From Coenobita brevimanus (lineage: Eukaryota; Arthropoda; Malacostraca; Decapoda; Coenobitidae): a stretch of DNA of 64,000 nucleotides. The notes under the pieces are model-generated. The model had not been told where the DNA came from, searched no databases, and saw only the letters and a list, made by a program, of their open reading frames with translations. The position numbers and the translations under genes are program-made. Shown in pieces: positions 33,209-42,750 of this stretch (within the stretch, counting starts at the first letter, position 1; every line of letters begins with the position of its first letter). Location of the stretch: positions 37,697,104 through 37,761,103 of the forward strand of contig CM064715.1 of NCBI GenBank assembly GCA_032717465.1. Direction: 5' to 3'.

Positions 33209-33969
33209 CCCGTCACGTCCCGAGCTATTTCGCACCTCTGACACCCCCCAGTCCCGAGGTATTTCCGAAAATTTTTTTTTTTTTGGCTAAAACCTCTGCT
33301 TTTGGTGAGAAACATCGAAAATTCATAGAGAAATCGCTCACCTGAGGTTTAAAATACTCGATCCAGGTACCAGTACCTCCTTACCTGACTGGATTTTCTA
33401 ACAGGCTGGCACCAAAGAAAACGAGTTCTATGGGAGGGTAACTATTTCACACCACTTATAAACGGTATTTATTTATTTACTTGGTACGAATTTATATGTA
33501 GTACGAGAGTATATTGGTTTTCAAACAGTAATATAGGCATTATAAGCATGTTTCACTCACTAACTCATCACCATACATGACCTTCTTTTGCCACATTACC
33601 TGATCATCATTTCTGACTGTTTCTTCCTCTAATGCTATGTAAACTTTGTCCTCCACATTGTCATCGATTGGGGAATCACTCTGGCCCTGAATGTCTTTAC
33701 TGGCCAGGTCACTGGTAACAGGTGAATTGCCGAGACAATGGCGTGAGGTGGGGAGTGGGGAGGATATGTGGTGCAAGGCATTGTCCCTGCTTGGCATCTT
33801 GTAGAGGAATAGAGGAAGGTGTCCCGTGTATACGTACAAAAAACCATGCACGAAAATTGAAAATTGTGCAAATTAGGGACCTTGCAATTGCACGACGTAC
33901 CGGTACGTCGCCGGGACTGGCAAATGCAAATTGTTGCAACGTACCCATACGTTGACGGGACGGGTCGGG
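33209..33969 (+). mobile_element. PB-1 copy 1: piggyBac-like element in the LINE-B 5' UTR
   Basis: 761 bp between intact TTAA sites (33205-33208 and 33970-33973). Ends are CCCGTCACGTCCCGAG and the inverse of CCCGACCCGTCCCGTC. LINE-B copy 2 supplies the empty site (ttactTAAaactt, about 30755). The minus strand encodes a short acidic peptide with DDNVEDKVYIALEEETVRND, shared with the other copies. It may be a leftover transposase N-terminus, but that is not established. An 18-nt perfect palindrome lies at 33893-33910. Confidence 0.88.
33540..33851 (-). pseudogene. short acidic ORF in PB-1 (possible transposase remnant)
   Basis: 103 codons. The conserved core SDSPIDDNVEDKVYIALEEETVRNDDQVMW also occurs at 59449-59637 (minus) and, frame-broken, at about 60420-60510 (plus). 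Conservation across three copies suggests descent from a coding segment. Acidic N-termini precede the catalytic domain in many piggyBac transposases, but no DDD motif follows. Confidence 0.4.
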
Positions 33970-33993
33970 TTAAACTTCCTTTTTTTTTTTTAA

Positions 33994-35968
33994 CCCCTAC
34001 ACCATGGGCTTGTTTACCAATGACTTGCGTGTGCCGCGGGGTTATTTGGGCTCCGACAGACTCTCAAAAAATATTTGCCAAAAATCAGTTATTAGTCCTA
34101 GAATAATAAAATTATATATGCTTATGGCACATACCTTCAGCTTTCTCCTGGAATGATTGTTGAGCCTTCGTCGGTTACCGTAGGACTTGTGGAGACCTCT
34201 GAAGTAGGGTAACGAAGTCTCCACTTTACACTTCCCGACAACCCGTAATATGATTACCACAGCCAGATACAAACACTATAAACACTATTCTACAATTTTC
34301 AAGTAGTTTGGGATCCATACTAAAAAAAAACACTGTGAAAGCAATGGAAATTACGAGCGCGTCTGATCGTTGCACTGGCACTAGTTCGCTCATGGTAGTC
34401 TGTCATTTATTATTCATAAAACCTCTCACACTTTATATTTCTATTACTATATAACACTTATATATATCTACAGTCTTTATCCATAAGTTTCCTTCAGTAG
34501 TATTAGTTTATTGTCACTGTAGGGATTCAATTTCTTTCAGTAAAATATGTAGCATTCACTTTCTCGTCCTGTATACTGGCATTGAGAGTGAATGTCACTT
34601 TCATCTTCACTCTCATAACTCATAGCATTCAGACATGCTAGAGTGAAACTTTCACTTTCATTACTCCTAGGGTATATACTCGTATTCTTATAATACTACT
34701 CATTTACATTTCTATTTACGTTCTCTATTTTATTTACGTTATTTACATTTCTATTTTATTTACACTGTGTTGTGCACTGTCACTTGAAATAACTTATAAA
34801 ACTATTTTCCATTGTTCACGTATATTTACATTCATTACTTTCACTTGCTGTTTACACATTATTTACACATTATTTACAATTCCACTTGCACTGTTTTACT
34901 CAATAGAAAGATCGTAGTCACTCTATTATCAATTGTCAGCCCTTTACCTCTTTCCACACGAGGTTTAGTAGGGGGTAAAGGTCACAGAGCCATTTGCATG
35001 GGGGTAAAAAAAGGCCTTGAAGTCAGCAAGATGAAACATACGTCCTCTCACTTCGGAACATGAGAGTACACTGATAACGCAGGGGCCAGGCCAGTCAGCC
35101 TAGAGGCCTGCTTTAGGGGTTATTCAGAGTTACCAATATTACTTCTTGAAACAGCTAAGTCTAGCACTGATATGATTGGCAGGAAATCTAGACAATACAT
35201 TATAAATTTGGTAGTTCCAGGTGAATGTAAATATCATTTAGGCTTCTCCCTTCCCTCCTTACATGTATATTTATTACGAAAATAGATTAGAGGCCTACTT
35301 AGGAGATATATAATCAGAGCTACCAATGTTAAATCTTGAAACAGCTTTGTGTAGCACTGATATGATTGGCAGGAAATCTAGACAATACATTATAAATTAG
35401 GTAGTTCCAGGTGAATGTAAATATCACTTAGGCTTCTCCCTTCTCTCCTTACATGTATATTTATTACGAAAATAGATTATACGGCATATTTCAAGGGGAA
35501 AAAACAGCGAAAATTAGCGAACGAGTGCACGTGAGGTGTTGTCAGGTGATAATTAGCCAATTCTAGGTGTATGGCACTCTCACTTACCTGACTTCTTTCT
35601 TGTATATATTATTTGGTATAAGAATACGACATAGGGCTTATTTCAATGGATGAAATCAGTGAAAAATTCCAGGGAAGATTTACTTAGCGTAGCATGGCCG
35701 GGCAGGCGAGAGGATAGGGTAATGGAGGGGGGGTAGGGAGGGGAGTCAAGAACGGGGAGAAATGGCTAAATTGTCAACAATGGATGGGAGTACAGATGAG
35801 ATTAGGAGTGCTGACTAGTGTTGGACATTGTCAGTACTGATAGATGATACAAGCCCCCACTTGAAAGCCCGGGTGAATTCAAAATAACACAGAATCACAA
35901 AAGCGACGTCCCGCGGTATGATCCCTTGCTCCCAAGCGTCACGAAAGTGACACCCCGCGGTTAAGGGG
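33994..35968. mobile_element. PB-2: second TTAA-flanked element, 2.0 kb
   Basis: 1975 bp between TTAA at 33990-33993 and 35969-35972, only 20 bp from PB-1. Ends are CCCCTACACC and the inverse of CCCCTTAACC, with an inverted subterminal CCGCGGGGT pair (about 34035 and 35952). LINE-B 5' UTR sequence resumes after it, which confirms an insertion. No coding frame was recognised. It contains a 186-bp tandem duplication. Confidence 0.75.
35118..35480. repeat. 186-bp tandem duplication inside PB-2
   Basis: The block from 'gagttaccaat' to 'aaaatagatta' is present twice (about 35122-35290 and 35308-35478) with roughly 95% identity by eye. It includes 'tgatatgattggcaggaaat'. Confidence 0.9.
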
Positions 35969-36118
35969 TTAATGTATATATTAGAACACTATTTAGTTGG
36001 ACCTAGTACTGAGCTTGGCCCATATAAAGATACTTTTTAGGTATGGCCATTTGCGGGCCGAGTTTGACCCGGTACGGTGTGGAGTGGTGCACGGCACGTC
36101 TTCTCACTCTCGTGTCTC

Positions 36119-36134
36119 GTGTGTGTGTGTGTGT
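36119..36134. repeat. (TG)n tract at the 5' end of LINE-B copy 3
   Basis: Eight TG repeats directly against the 5' end of the LINE. Confidence 0.9.
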
Positions 36135-36227
36135 AGAATACAGGATATTAATATTTGTGCATTGACAAGGAGAGGTATCTGGGAATATGTTATAAGGTAT
36201 AAGGGATAAAGGGTCACTTTTAGAGAG

Positions 36228-36560
36228 AGGTGGTGGCTCAATCAGTAGAGAGGTGGCCTGCAGACCTACCGGACCCAGGTTCAAATCCCCGCTGGGGCAG
36301 GGAACAGTTTAAGGATTTGAATTTCATGAAATCAGACTTTACTGATCTACTAGAAGACCTGCCGATATGTCGTAAAAATATCCCCGCTTATACCAATACA
36401 CCAGTCCTGTATGAGAGAGCCCTAGCATGTATTCAGTATGGACGGTAGGTGTTAGCGCCGAAGTGGTGACATGTAGAGAGGTGTATAGTATGTAGGAGGA
36501 CTACTGGGCCTTGACAGCAGGCTGTGAAGCCTGTGCCTATAGTTGGACAAAAAAAAAAAA
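36228..36560 (+). mobile_element. SINE-1 copy 2 (tRNA-derived)
   Basis: A box GGTGGCTCAATCAGTAGAG, B box GGTTCAAATCC, body as in copies 1 and 3, and a 17-bp terminal A-run. It has a small internal duplication ('gtagagaggtgtatagtatgtag') before the 3' part. No convincing target duplication; ACTTT occurs on both sides. Confidence 0.9.
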
Positions 36561-37840
36561 AAAACTTTGGCTGTGTGACCAGAAGCAATGAGGCCCTTAC
36601 AATGGTTTTCGACACAGCACAGATTTTCTTAGTGTGCATACTTGCTTGCATGAAGTGGCCAGGCTAAACGAGAGACCAGTGTCATCTTTCCCTGGTTTTG
36701 GAAACACAGAATCTAAAATGTTCTTTGCCTTATACATATTCATTAGTTTTTTGTTTCAAAATTGTCTTTCTATGTCTCCTTTTTCACATCTCCACTTGAG
36801 AGCAGTTTTTCATTTTTACCTTTCAAAATTTTGCCACATTCGCTGTTAGACTTTTTCTCCACTCAGTTTCCTATATTCATTGAATGCTACAAAATTTGCA
36901 TCCTAATCCCTCCTTTGCCCCTTTTTTCTGTACACTTACTAACCACTTTACAGATGTTTCAGCATAATTTATAACTTTTTGTGTGTTTACTACATTTGTG
37001 ATGACTGATATCATTAACGTTAACAGGGTGCATAACAAATACAACTGCTGACGAAAAGCTAATTCCTAACATCTTGGGACAAACTGTTACCTTCTCGTTT
37101 AGATAAGGAGATAAAAACTGATAATGATCCTTATCTGTCTGTACCCCTACTTGTCCATTGAAGAAGGCTACATTGTGGAATAATCTTCGTCTGCCATTGC
37201 AGATATTCTGTCTGCTATAATGTACATTGTTTTGCTTTTACTTACACTAATTCCCTGTTCCACGATGCTGTTCCTTTCGTGCTGACTGACAGTTTCCCTG
37301 CACCACACACACCATTATTTCGTAAAAAAATTCTCCTTAGGTTGTATGTCTTCTACTATTTCACTATGTCCACATTCCTCCAGAGAGTGAGAGTTGAGGC
37401 TACACAAAGAGTGACTGTACAGGAATAAAACACACAGTGAAAAACAGGTGCTGGTATCTCCCACCCTTCGTGTGCCCCCTTCAATGGAGGATGAGAGGCA
37501 GGCTGAGATCAGTGTACTGGTCATTAGTTCTGACTTGTCAAAGGACCTAAGTGTCTACCACTGCTGACCCAGCACTCTGATTGGAAATGGCATGAGTACC
37601 TTCCTAGTGGCTGGCCTACCAGCTATCCTTAGATATGGCACCGGTCATATAACCCACAATCTGTGCATGTGGTTCATGCCATTAGTATGGTGTTTGTCGT
37701 GGAATAGTCTTGAACCATTCTCTACATTCTAATTTTTCAAAAATGGGTACTAAGATGAGTAAAAGTCTCACATTACAAGACACACTAATGATTCCCTTAA
37801 ATCTTGAAAGCACTAAATGCTAAAACAACACTGAACATCG
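36561..37840. other. unassigned region downstream of the host gene
   Basis: AT-rich unique-looking sequence. Short open frames only, none with recognisable motifs. It includes the 3' flank of the minus-strand gene. Confidence 0.5.
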
Positions 37841-37847
37841 TACAAAA

Positions 37848-37853
37848 TTTATT
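37848..37853 (-). terminator. polyadenylation signal AATAAA of the host gene
   Basis: AATAAA on the minus strand, about 150 bp after the stop codon of the 423-codon gene. Confidence 0.65.
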
Positions 37854-38005
37854 TTCTGCAGTACGTACACTTATGATATTAACATGACCAAGTTTACTTT
37901 TTCATAACATTAGGCTATGTTAGTCATATATATCTACAACTATATGAGTACCAGATACCAATACACTAATTTGAAGTTGTCATTTACCAACAAAATCTCA
38001 TGCTT

Positions 38006-39277
38006 TCACTTATCGACAACTTTGTTCTTGCGAGGCCTTCCACCTTTTCTGGTAGGAACCTTTGATGCATCAGTCACTATGGAGACATCAGGGGAAACCA
38101 CAAAATAAATAGTAAGATCACATCCAATGCAGACAGTAGTGATTAGAAAGGATTCCACATTCACTTTAAATCTCGAAGGACATATTTCAGTATAACACAT
38201 GGGACATTCTTCTATTGCCTTATTCAACACCAAGTAGTTCCCATCTCTTGGCACTGCAACCATGGAATCTGATTTTAGTTTTGATGTCTTTCGCTTTCTC
38301 CCTGGCCGATTAATGTCAGGTTTAGTAACAGACTCAGGACATGGGACAGTCTCATTTACTACTTCAACGTACTCCATAGCTTGCTCTAGGGAGTTCAGAT
38401 CATAGTCCTGGGAAAGAATATGCTCAGATACATCCTCCACATTTTTAGTAACATTTGTCCCAGCTTTTTTATTAACATTATTAGACCTTATGCTGATAAT
38501 GTTATCAAACTTTTTAATTTTCTGGCCTTTACCTGATCTATTAATATTTTCAGAAACTTTGGATATGATTGGCAAGTGTCTGTGGCATGCTTTTATTGCT
38601 GCTTTCCACGGAGTCTTCTGAGCTAAGATATCCAGATGTTTAATATACTTGGTGAAACCCTGGATTACATCACTAGCTAATAAAGATCCTTCATTGTTAT
38701 AATCTTTGGAAAACCTAGAAGTAACGAAACTAAATGAATCAGACTCAAATTCAAGGACGTGTTTACAATTAGGATTATAACTACGAGTTAATAATTTAAA
38801 TGTGAGACAATCCTCACACTTGACTGCACATTTCACACACCGTGCTGGACCAAAGAAGAGATGCTCCTTGAAGGTTCTACTGACTGTAGTATTACAAACA
38901 TAACACATAATTGTATTCTGTTCTTTCATCTTGGGCATATTTAATATTTCTTCAGTACCTGTATTTTGAATTTTAGTTCCAAGTGGTAAAGTTACTTTGT
39001 TATTTGTAGACAAAGATGCCAATTTTTCTGTCGTGTCATCTGAAATATATGGACGGTTTTCCTTGCGAGCAGCACTTGTACGCGTAAATACTTCTCTGAT
39101 GTTTGGAAGTGTAGTTGCTGTTTTTCTGGTGGATGAAGAGGTAGCATAGTGACTTCCCATTCTAGCAGATGAAGACTGTTGATGGTAAGGAAACTGTATT
39201 GGGTCCCATCTTGTCATGGAACTGTTAACTCCCTGGCCACTCAACAAAGTACTATGGAAGACACCAGGGTTTGCCAT
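38006..39277 (-). CDS. unrecognised Cys-rich AT-hook protein, 423 aa (host gene)
   Basis: The only long frame here without transposon motifs. Residues 1-110 are Ser/Thr-rich and probably disordered. Residues 125-171 form a Cys/His cluster: C125-x2-C128-x10-H139-x7-C147-x2-C150-x3-C154-x2-C157-x13-C171, likely zinc-binding. A helical middle (about 205-240) precedes a basic patch RPGRKRKTSK (324-333). A second Cys cluster follows (C358-x2-C361-x4-C366-x16-C383-x2-C386), and the C-terminus carries an AT-hook core GRPRK (413-417). Basic patches and an AT-hook suggest a nuclear DNA-binding protein; this is inference. The frame stays open 5' of the chosen ATG to a splice acceptor at 39300, so this may be a last coding exon rather than a complete protein. 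No family was recognised. A domesticated transposon origin cannot be excluded. Confidence 0.72.
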   Translation of the reverse strand: MANPGVFHSTLLSGQGVNSSMTRWDPIQFPYHQQSSSARMGSHYATSSSTRKTATTLPNIREVFTRTSAARKENRPYISDDTTEKLASLSTNNKVTLPLGTKIQNTGTEEILNMPKMKEQNTIMCYVCNTTVSRTFKEHLFFGPARCVKCAVKCEDCLTFKLLTRSYNPNCKHVLEFESDSFSFVTSRFSKDYNNEGSLLASDVIQGFTKYIKHLDILAQKTPWKAAIKACHRHLPIISKVSENINRSGKGQKIKKFDNIISIRSNNVNKKAGTNVTKNVEDVSEHILSQDYDLNSLEQAMEYVEVVNETVPCPESVTKPDINRPGRKRKTSKLKSDSMVAVPRDGNYLVLNKAIEECPMCYTEICPSRFKVNVESFLITTVCIGCDLTIYFVVSPDVSIVTDASKVPTRKGGRPRKNKVVDK

Positions 39278-39298
39278 CAGGATCCACTTACATCTGCA

Positions 39299-39316
39299 TC
39301 TGAAGAGAAATTAAAA
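39299..39316 (-). promoter_or_regulatory. splice acceptor before the host gene exon
   Basis: The minus strand reads TTTTTAATTTCTCTTCAG ending at 39300, a good pyrimidine tract plus AG. The exon would start at 39299, 22 bases before the ATG, in an open frame (no stop between acceptor and ATG), so an upstream coding exon is possible. Confidence 0.6.
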
Positions 39317-39750
39317 ATATCACCATCACTTTGTTAATGACATTGCTTCTAACCCCTGAATCTCAAGGACATCTTACCAAAACTGAATAAATTCAATTGA
39401 CAATGGCCAGAATGAAATGAAAAGACATCCCCTGGATGAAAAGTTTAAGCATACTGAATGGCAGACACTTTATTCTGGCTACTGTCAGATGGTTTAATTC
39501 CTGCTGGATGCACCCTGATCTAAAGGGTTTCAAATTTTTTGCAATTATTTATGATGCTGTTATTCCTGTAACCAGTGTTTGAGCAGAATGCAGTCAACAA
39601 AGAAGCTAATGAAACTGAGAACTGTCAAGAGGTTCACAGTGCAGCAAGACCCTGTCTTTGTTCTTACTCTTCATTAGGACATGAAACACCTATGGTTATA
39701 TCACTGACAAGTACTTAAGAACACATACCAGGAGAATGTTGCTCTCATAC
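39317..39750. other. unassigned, probable intron or 5' flank of the host gene
   Basis: No repeat or coding signal recognised. Confidence 0.4.
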
Positions 39751-39999
39751 TCAGATTGACAAAATGTACGTGACCCAGACTTTCATTTTATTTTGATCTT
39801 CAGTGTACGCTGCTGTACAAGACTGCCATTCATCAGGTCCACATTTAATATTATAGTTGTTGTTGCTCAACCCCTGCCCATTAGGCCAAGCAGACCCGTC
39901 GACTACAGATAAGAAACTGTCTCTTTGAAACATCCTACAGGTAGTGTACATACTATTAGCAACAAGTGTTCCAAAACACACTGACCTTCCCCGTCCCAA
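39751..39999 (-). CDS. possible upstream exon or small ORF (82 codons)
   Basis: Lies upstream of the host gene on the same strand. Translation includes DSFLSVVDGSAWPNGQGLSN and CGPDEWQSCTAAYTEDQ, with a balanced, non-repetitive composition that looks coding. An AG acceptor-like site (GGAAGGTCAG) lies near its start. The frame closes with TGA, so it does not simply splice into the 38006-39277 exon in this frame. It could be an exon of another gene, a pseudogene or chance. Confidence 0.25.
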   Translation of the reverse strand: MGRGRSVCFGTLVANSMYTTCRMFQRDSFLSVVDGSAWPNGQGLSNNNYNIKCGPDEWQSCTAAYTEDQNKMKVWVTYILSI

Positions 40000-40214
40000 A
40001 CTATATCTGCTCAGGTTCCAGGTGAATAATAATGTTCACCCCCAAGTCCAACTGCCCCATTACCTAACAGCTACCCTCATTTCAGCCAAATAATCATTTT
40101 AAGATTATAATTCATTACTATCTATCCCGATGCTGATAATACAGACTTGGAATGTTTACTAATTTTGAGTGCCAAAGTTGACAACAAGAATGGGTCATCC
40201 GACCATAGTCACAC

Positions 40215-40715
40215 TTCCAGGAATATCTGATACTGAACAAGGATCATACAGCCAACAAAACTGTCTGTCCCAGAAGAATGTCTACCATGAAACATGAATC
40301 AGCGAGCTGATAAAAATTTTGTCCCACACGAACATCTGCTAATGACCATGGATCAAAGAGTCAACAAAATTACCTGTCTCAGAGAAATGTTACTACTGAA
40401 CATGGATAAACGAGCCGACAATTTTGTCTGTCCCTGAGGAACGTCTACTACTGATCGTGGATCAAAGAACCGACAAAACTGTCTGTCAAAGAGTAACATA
40501 CTACTGAATGTGGATGAAAAAGCTGACAAAATTATCTCTCTGAGAAACACCAAGGATCAAAAAATGACGAACTTGTCAGTCCCAGAGGAACGTTTACTGT
40601 TGAACATGGATCAAAGAGCTGCCAAACTGTCTGTCTCAGAGGAATGTCTATTACTGAACATGGATCAAAGAAACAAAATTCAGTGTCTCAGAGGAAAGTG
40701 TTTCACTGATCTTGG
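40215..40715 (+). repeat. degenerate minisatellite, period about 60 bp
   Basis: Eight or so diverged units of the pattern 'gaacatggatcaaagagc.gacaaaa.tgtctgtc.cagaggaatgtctactact'. A further partial unit ('tttactgaacatggatta') sits after the RTE fragment at about 41456, so the array was split by that insertion. Confidence 0.85.
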
Positions 40716-40734
40716 AGCAGGAGCCAACAAGAAA

Positions 40735-41426
40735 CGGACTCTAAAGGTGAATGTAGGGAAGAGTAAAGTGATGGTTTTTGAGTGAGGTGAAGTCAGTGCA
40801 TGTACAGCAAGGTTGGATGGTGAGGAACTGGAAAATGTGAGTATGTTTAAGTACTTGGGTAGTGTGATCAGTAAGATTGGAGGTTCGGAGGGTGAAGTGC
40901 TTGAAAGCATACAGCAGGGAAGAAAGGTTGCTGGTACCTTGAAAGCAGTGATAAGAAGCAGGGAAGTGAGCATGGAAGTGAAACAGTTACTACATGACGG
41001 CATTGTGATACCAACTCTAACGTATGGAAGTGAAGCTTGGACGTTGCTGGAAGGACACAAGTCAAGAGTGAGAGCAGTGGAAATGAGTTAAGAGGAGCCT
41101 GTGGAGTCACATGGAGAGACAGGCTGACAAATGAGGATATAAAGGAGCGTTGTGGTGTGGATGTGGATGCGATAGGAAGCACTAGGAAGAATACACTGAG
41201 GTGGTTTGGCCATGTGGAGATGATGGAGGGTGAAAGACTGACGAAGAGAGTGTATGCGAGTGAGCTGGAGGGGGGAAGAGGGAAGGGGAGGCTGAGGATG
41301 AGATGGAGGGATGGGGTAGAGAGGTATATGAGAGAGGAGGGTGTGAGTTGGGAGCAGGACAGTGAAATGGCGGAGGACAGGGCGACGTGGAGGCGATTTG
41401 TTTGTGGCCACCCCGAACGGGATTGA
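40735..41426 (+). pseudogene. RTE-D copy 1 RT C-terminal region, frame-broken
   Basis: First frame: KVNVGKSKVMVFE, a stop, then LENVSMFKYLGSVISKIGGSEGEVLESIQQGRKVAGTLK and IVIPTLTYGSEAWTLLEGHKSRVRAVEMS. Second frame from about 41095: GACGVTWRDRLTNEDIKERCGVD, TRKNTLRWFGHVEMMEGERLTKRVY, RWRDGVERYMREEGVSWEQ, WRRFVCGH. 'KYLGSxI' and 'LTYGSEAWT' are RTE RT-thumb motifs. There is a stop and a frameshift near 41091. Confidence 0.88.
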
Positions 41427-41445
41427 GGAGTCTGGCAATCGATAG
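40735..41445 (+). mobile_element. RTE-D copy 1: 5'-truncated RTE-type LINE
   Basis: Inserted into the minisatellite, with a short (GATA) tail at about 41438. It encodes the region after the RT catalytic box to the C-terminus, in two frames. The family differs from RTE-C but shares the architecture (RWFGHVExMEGERL). Confidence 0.88.
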
Positions 41446-41477
41446 ATAGAGCAACATTTACTGAACATGGATTAACA

Positions 41478-41517
41478 GAGAGAGAGAGAGAGAGAGGGAG
41501 GGAGGGAGGGAGGGAGA
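41478..41517. repeat. (AG)n and (GGGA)n microsatellite
   Basis: AG run followed by GGGA repeats. Confidence 0.95.
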
Positions 41518-41888
41518 GTTAGGCCTACTGTATATTTGAAGATAATAACAAATTATATATTGTTACATGGCTGGAAGGATATATCAGTATTCACTGATAG
41601 TGAAAAACATAGTGAAACATCGTCCTTCAAAGAGACAATCTCAGGAGTAACCTAGTAATTGAAGGAAATATCTGGAGGAAGGGGGGTTGCCAGTCATTTT
41701 ACATCTGGAACTGCAGTGTCAGCGTTACCAGGTAAAATTTGGAACCGCGAAATCAAATATGCGTACGAATACATACCATCAATACTAGCTACACCATGCA
41801 AGGAATCAGCTGCTTGTGCAGTAGAAGGGTTCTATTTGTTCATTATTATGTCCTCTACTTTCAACCCACATGCTATAAAATGCATCAT
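41518..41888. other. unassigned left flank of the Gmr1-like element
   Basis: AT-rich; only short open frames. It ends with the ATCA target duplication (41885-41888). Confidence 0.5.
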
Positions 41889-42666
41889 GTTACATAGCCT
41901 ATGATTTCATCATCCTTTGTGTAATTCTAACGTACAGTATGCTGCATGTTTGATCACGAGCATGTTCTACCTCAGTCCCCCCTTCTACCGTTATAGTAGA
42001 GTAAGTCGTTCTTTCTGTTGTTCAGAGCAGGATTGTCAACTCTTTGTCCCCTATAGCTTCATTTGCGCGTCCGTCTTACAAGTTGTATCAAGCTCTGTCG
42101 GCCCCTATATAATGAGCTCAGTCTCTGCATTATTGCCATTTAGATCTACTCCTCATTTTGTTCACATCTCTGTCCTCCCCTGTACAGTTGTGAGTGCTCA
42201 GGAAGTCTCCAACCATCTACCAGCTGTGTGATTTGAGTATAACTGTTATTGCATTTTTTCTTGTACTGTGTAGCGTGGGGTGTTAATTCTTGGGCCTAGT
42301 GGGGTTTTTGTGATTCGTGTGTTTTTGTCAGTCATTATTAATAATATTTCGTATCTGTAATAATATATCTTGCATTCACTGAGTACTATCTGGTTTTTCA
42401 TTATATCAGGGCTGACTTAGGTAAATTTACTCTTGCTAATTTCGTGTTAATAGAGGCTATTGCAGTTAACCATATAATTATTTAACCTGTTTTTTGCCAT
42501 TAGATTATCCTTATGAGTCCTGAATGTTTTGTTGTTAGTTTGAGCATTAAACTTTAACTTATAATTTTACCTAACTCTTTTGTTCTGAACCTGGAACTTT
42601 ACGGGACAGTAGTGATTTTTAGTACTCTCACGTAAAGTGTACATTATCTTTCTCTGTTCCGTAACA
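41889..42666 (+). repeat. Gmr1-like element LTR (plus, 5')
   Basis: 778 bp, TGTTACATAG...CCGTAACA. About 97% identical by eye to the inverted LTR at 45416-46190. A TATA-like TATATAA at 42106-42112 may be the promoter. Confidence 0.93.
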
Positions 42667-42670
42667 TAAA

Positions 42671-42690
42671 TTTGGCGACCTCTTATCAGG
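42671..42690 (+). promoter_or_regulatory. candidate primer-binding site
   Basis: TTTGGCGACCTCTTATCAGG begins four bases after the LTR. TGGCGACC has the form of tRNA primer-binding sites in gypsy/BEL elements. Confidence 0.45.
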
Positions 42691-42750
42691 ATATTCAGGA
42701 TATTATCATAAGGATATTGCTTGATATTTTGTGACTGTGATTTATTCATG

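Larger units (their letters stand above)
30921..36118 (-). mobile_element. LINE family B, copy 3: internally deleted, with two piggyBac-like insertions in its 5' UTR
   Basis: 3' end (30921-31600: RT tail and C-terminal domain) joined directly to endonuclease and ORF1 (31605-33060). Relative to copy 2, RT and the linker are missing. The 5' UTR runs from about 33060 to 36118, with the insertions 33209-33969 and 33994-35968 removed. It matches copy 2's 5' UTR ('agacaaaac', 'aatcagctgatt', 'gaacaacac.. ttacttaa', 'ggtacgg...agtggtgc'). It ends against (TG)n at 36119. Confidence 0.83.

Noticed and set aside
34812..35063. Small plus-strand ORF in PB-2
   Set aside because: Low-complexity Tyr/Ile/His start, no relatives, inside a non-coding TTAA element.
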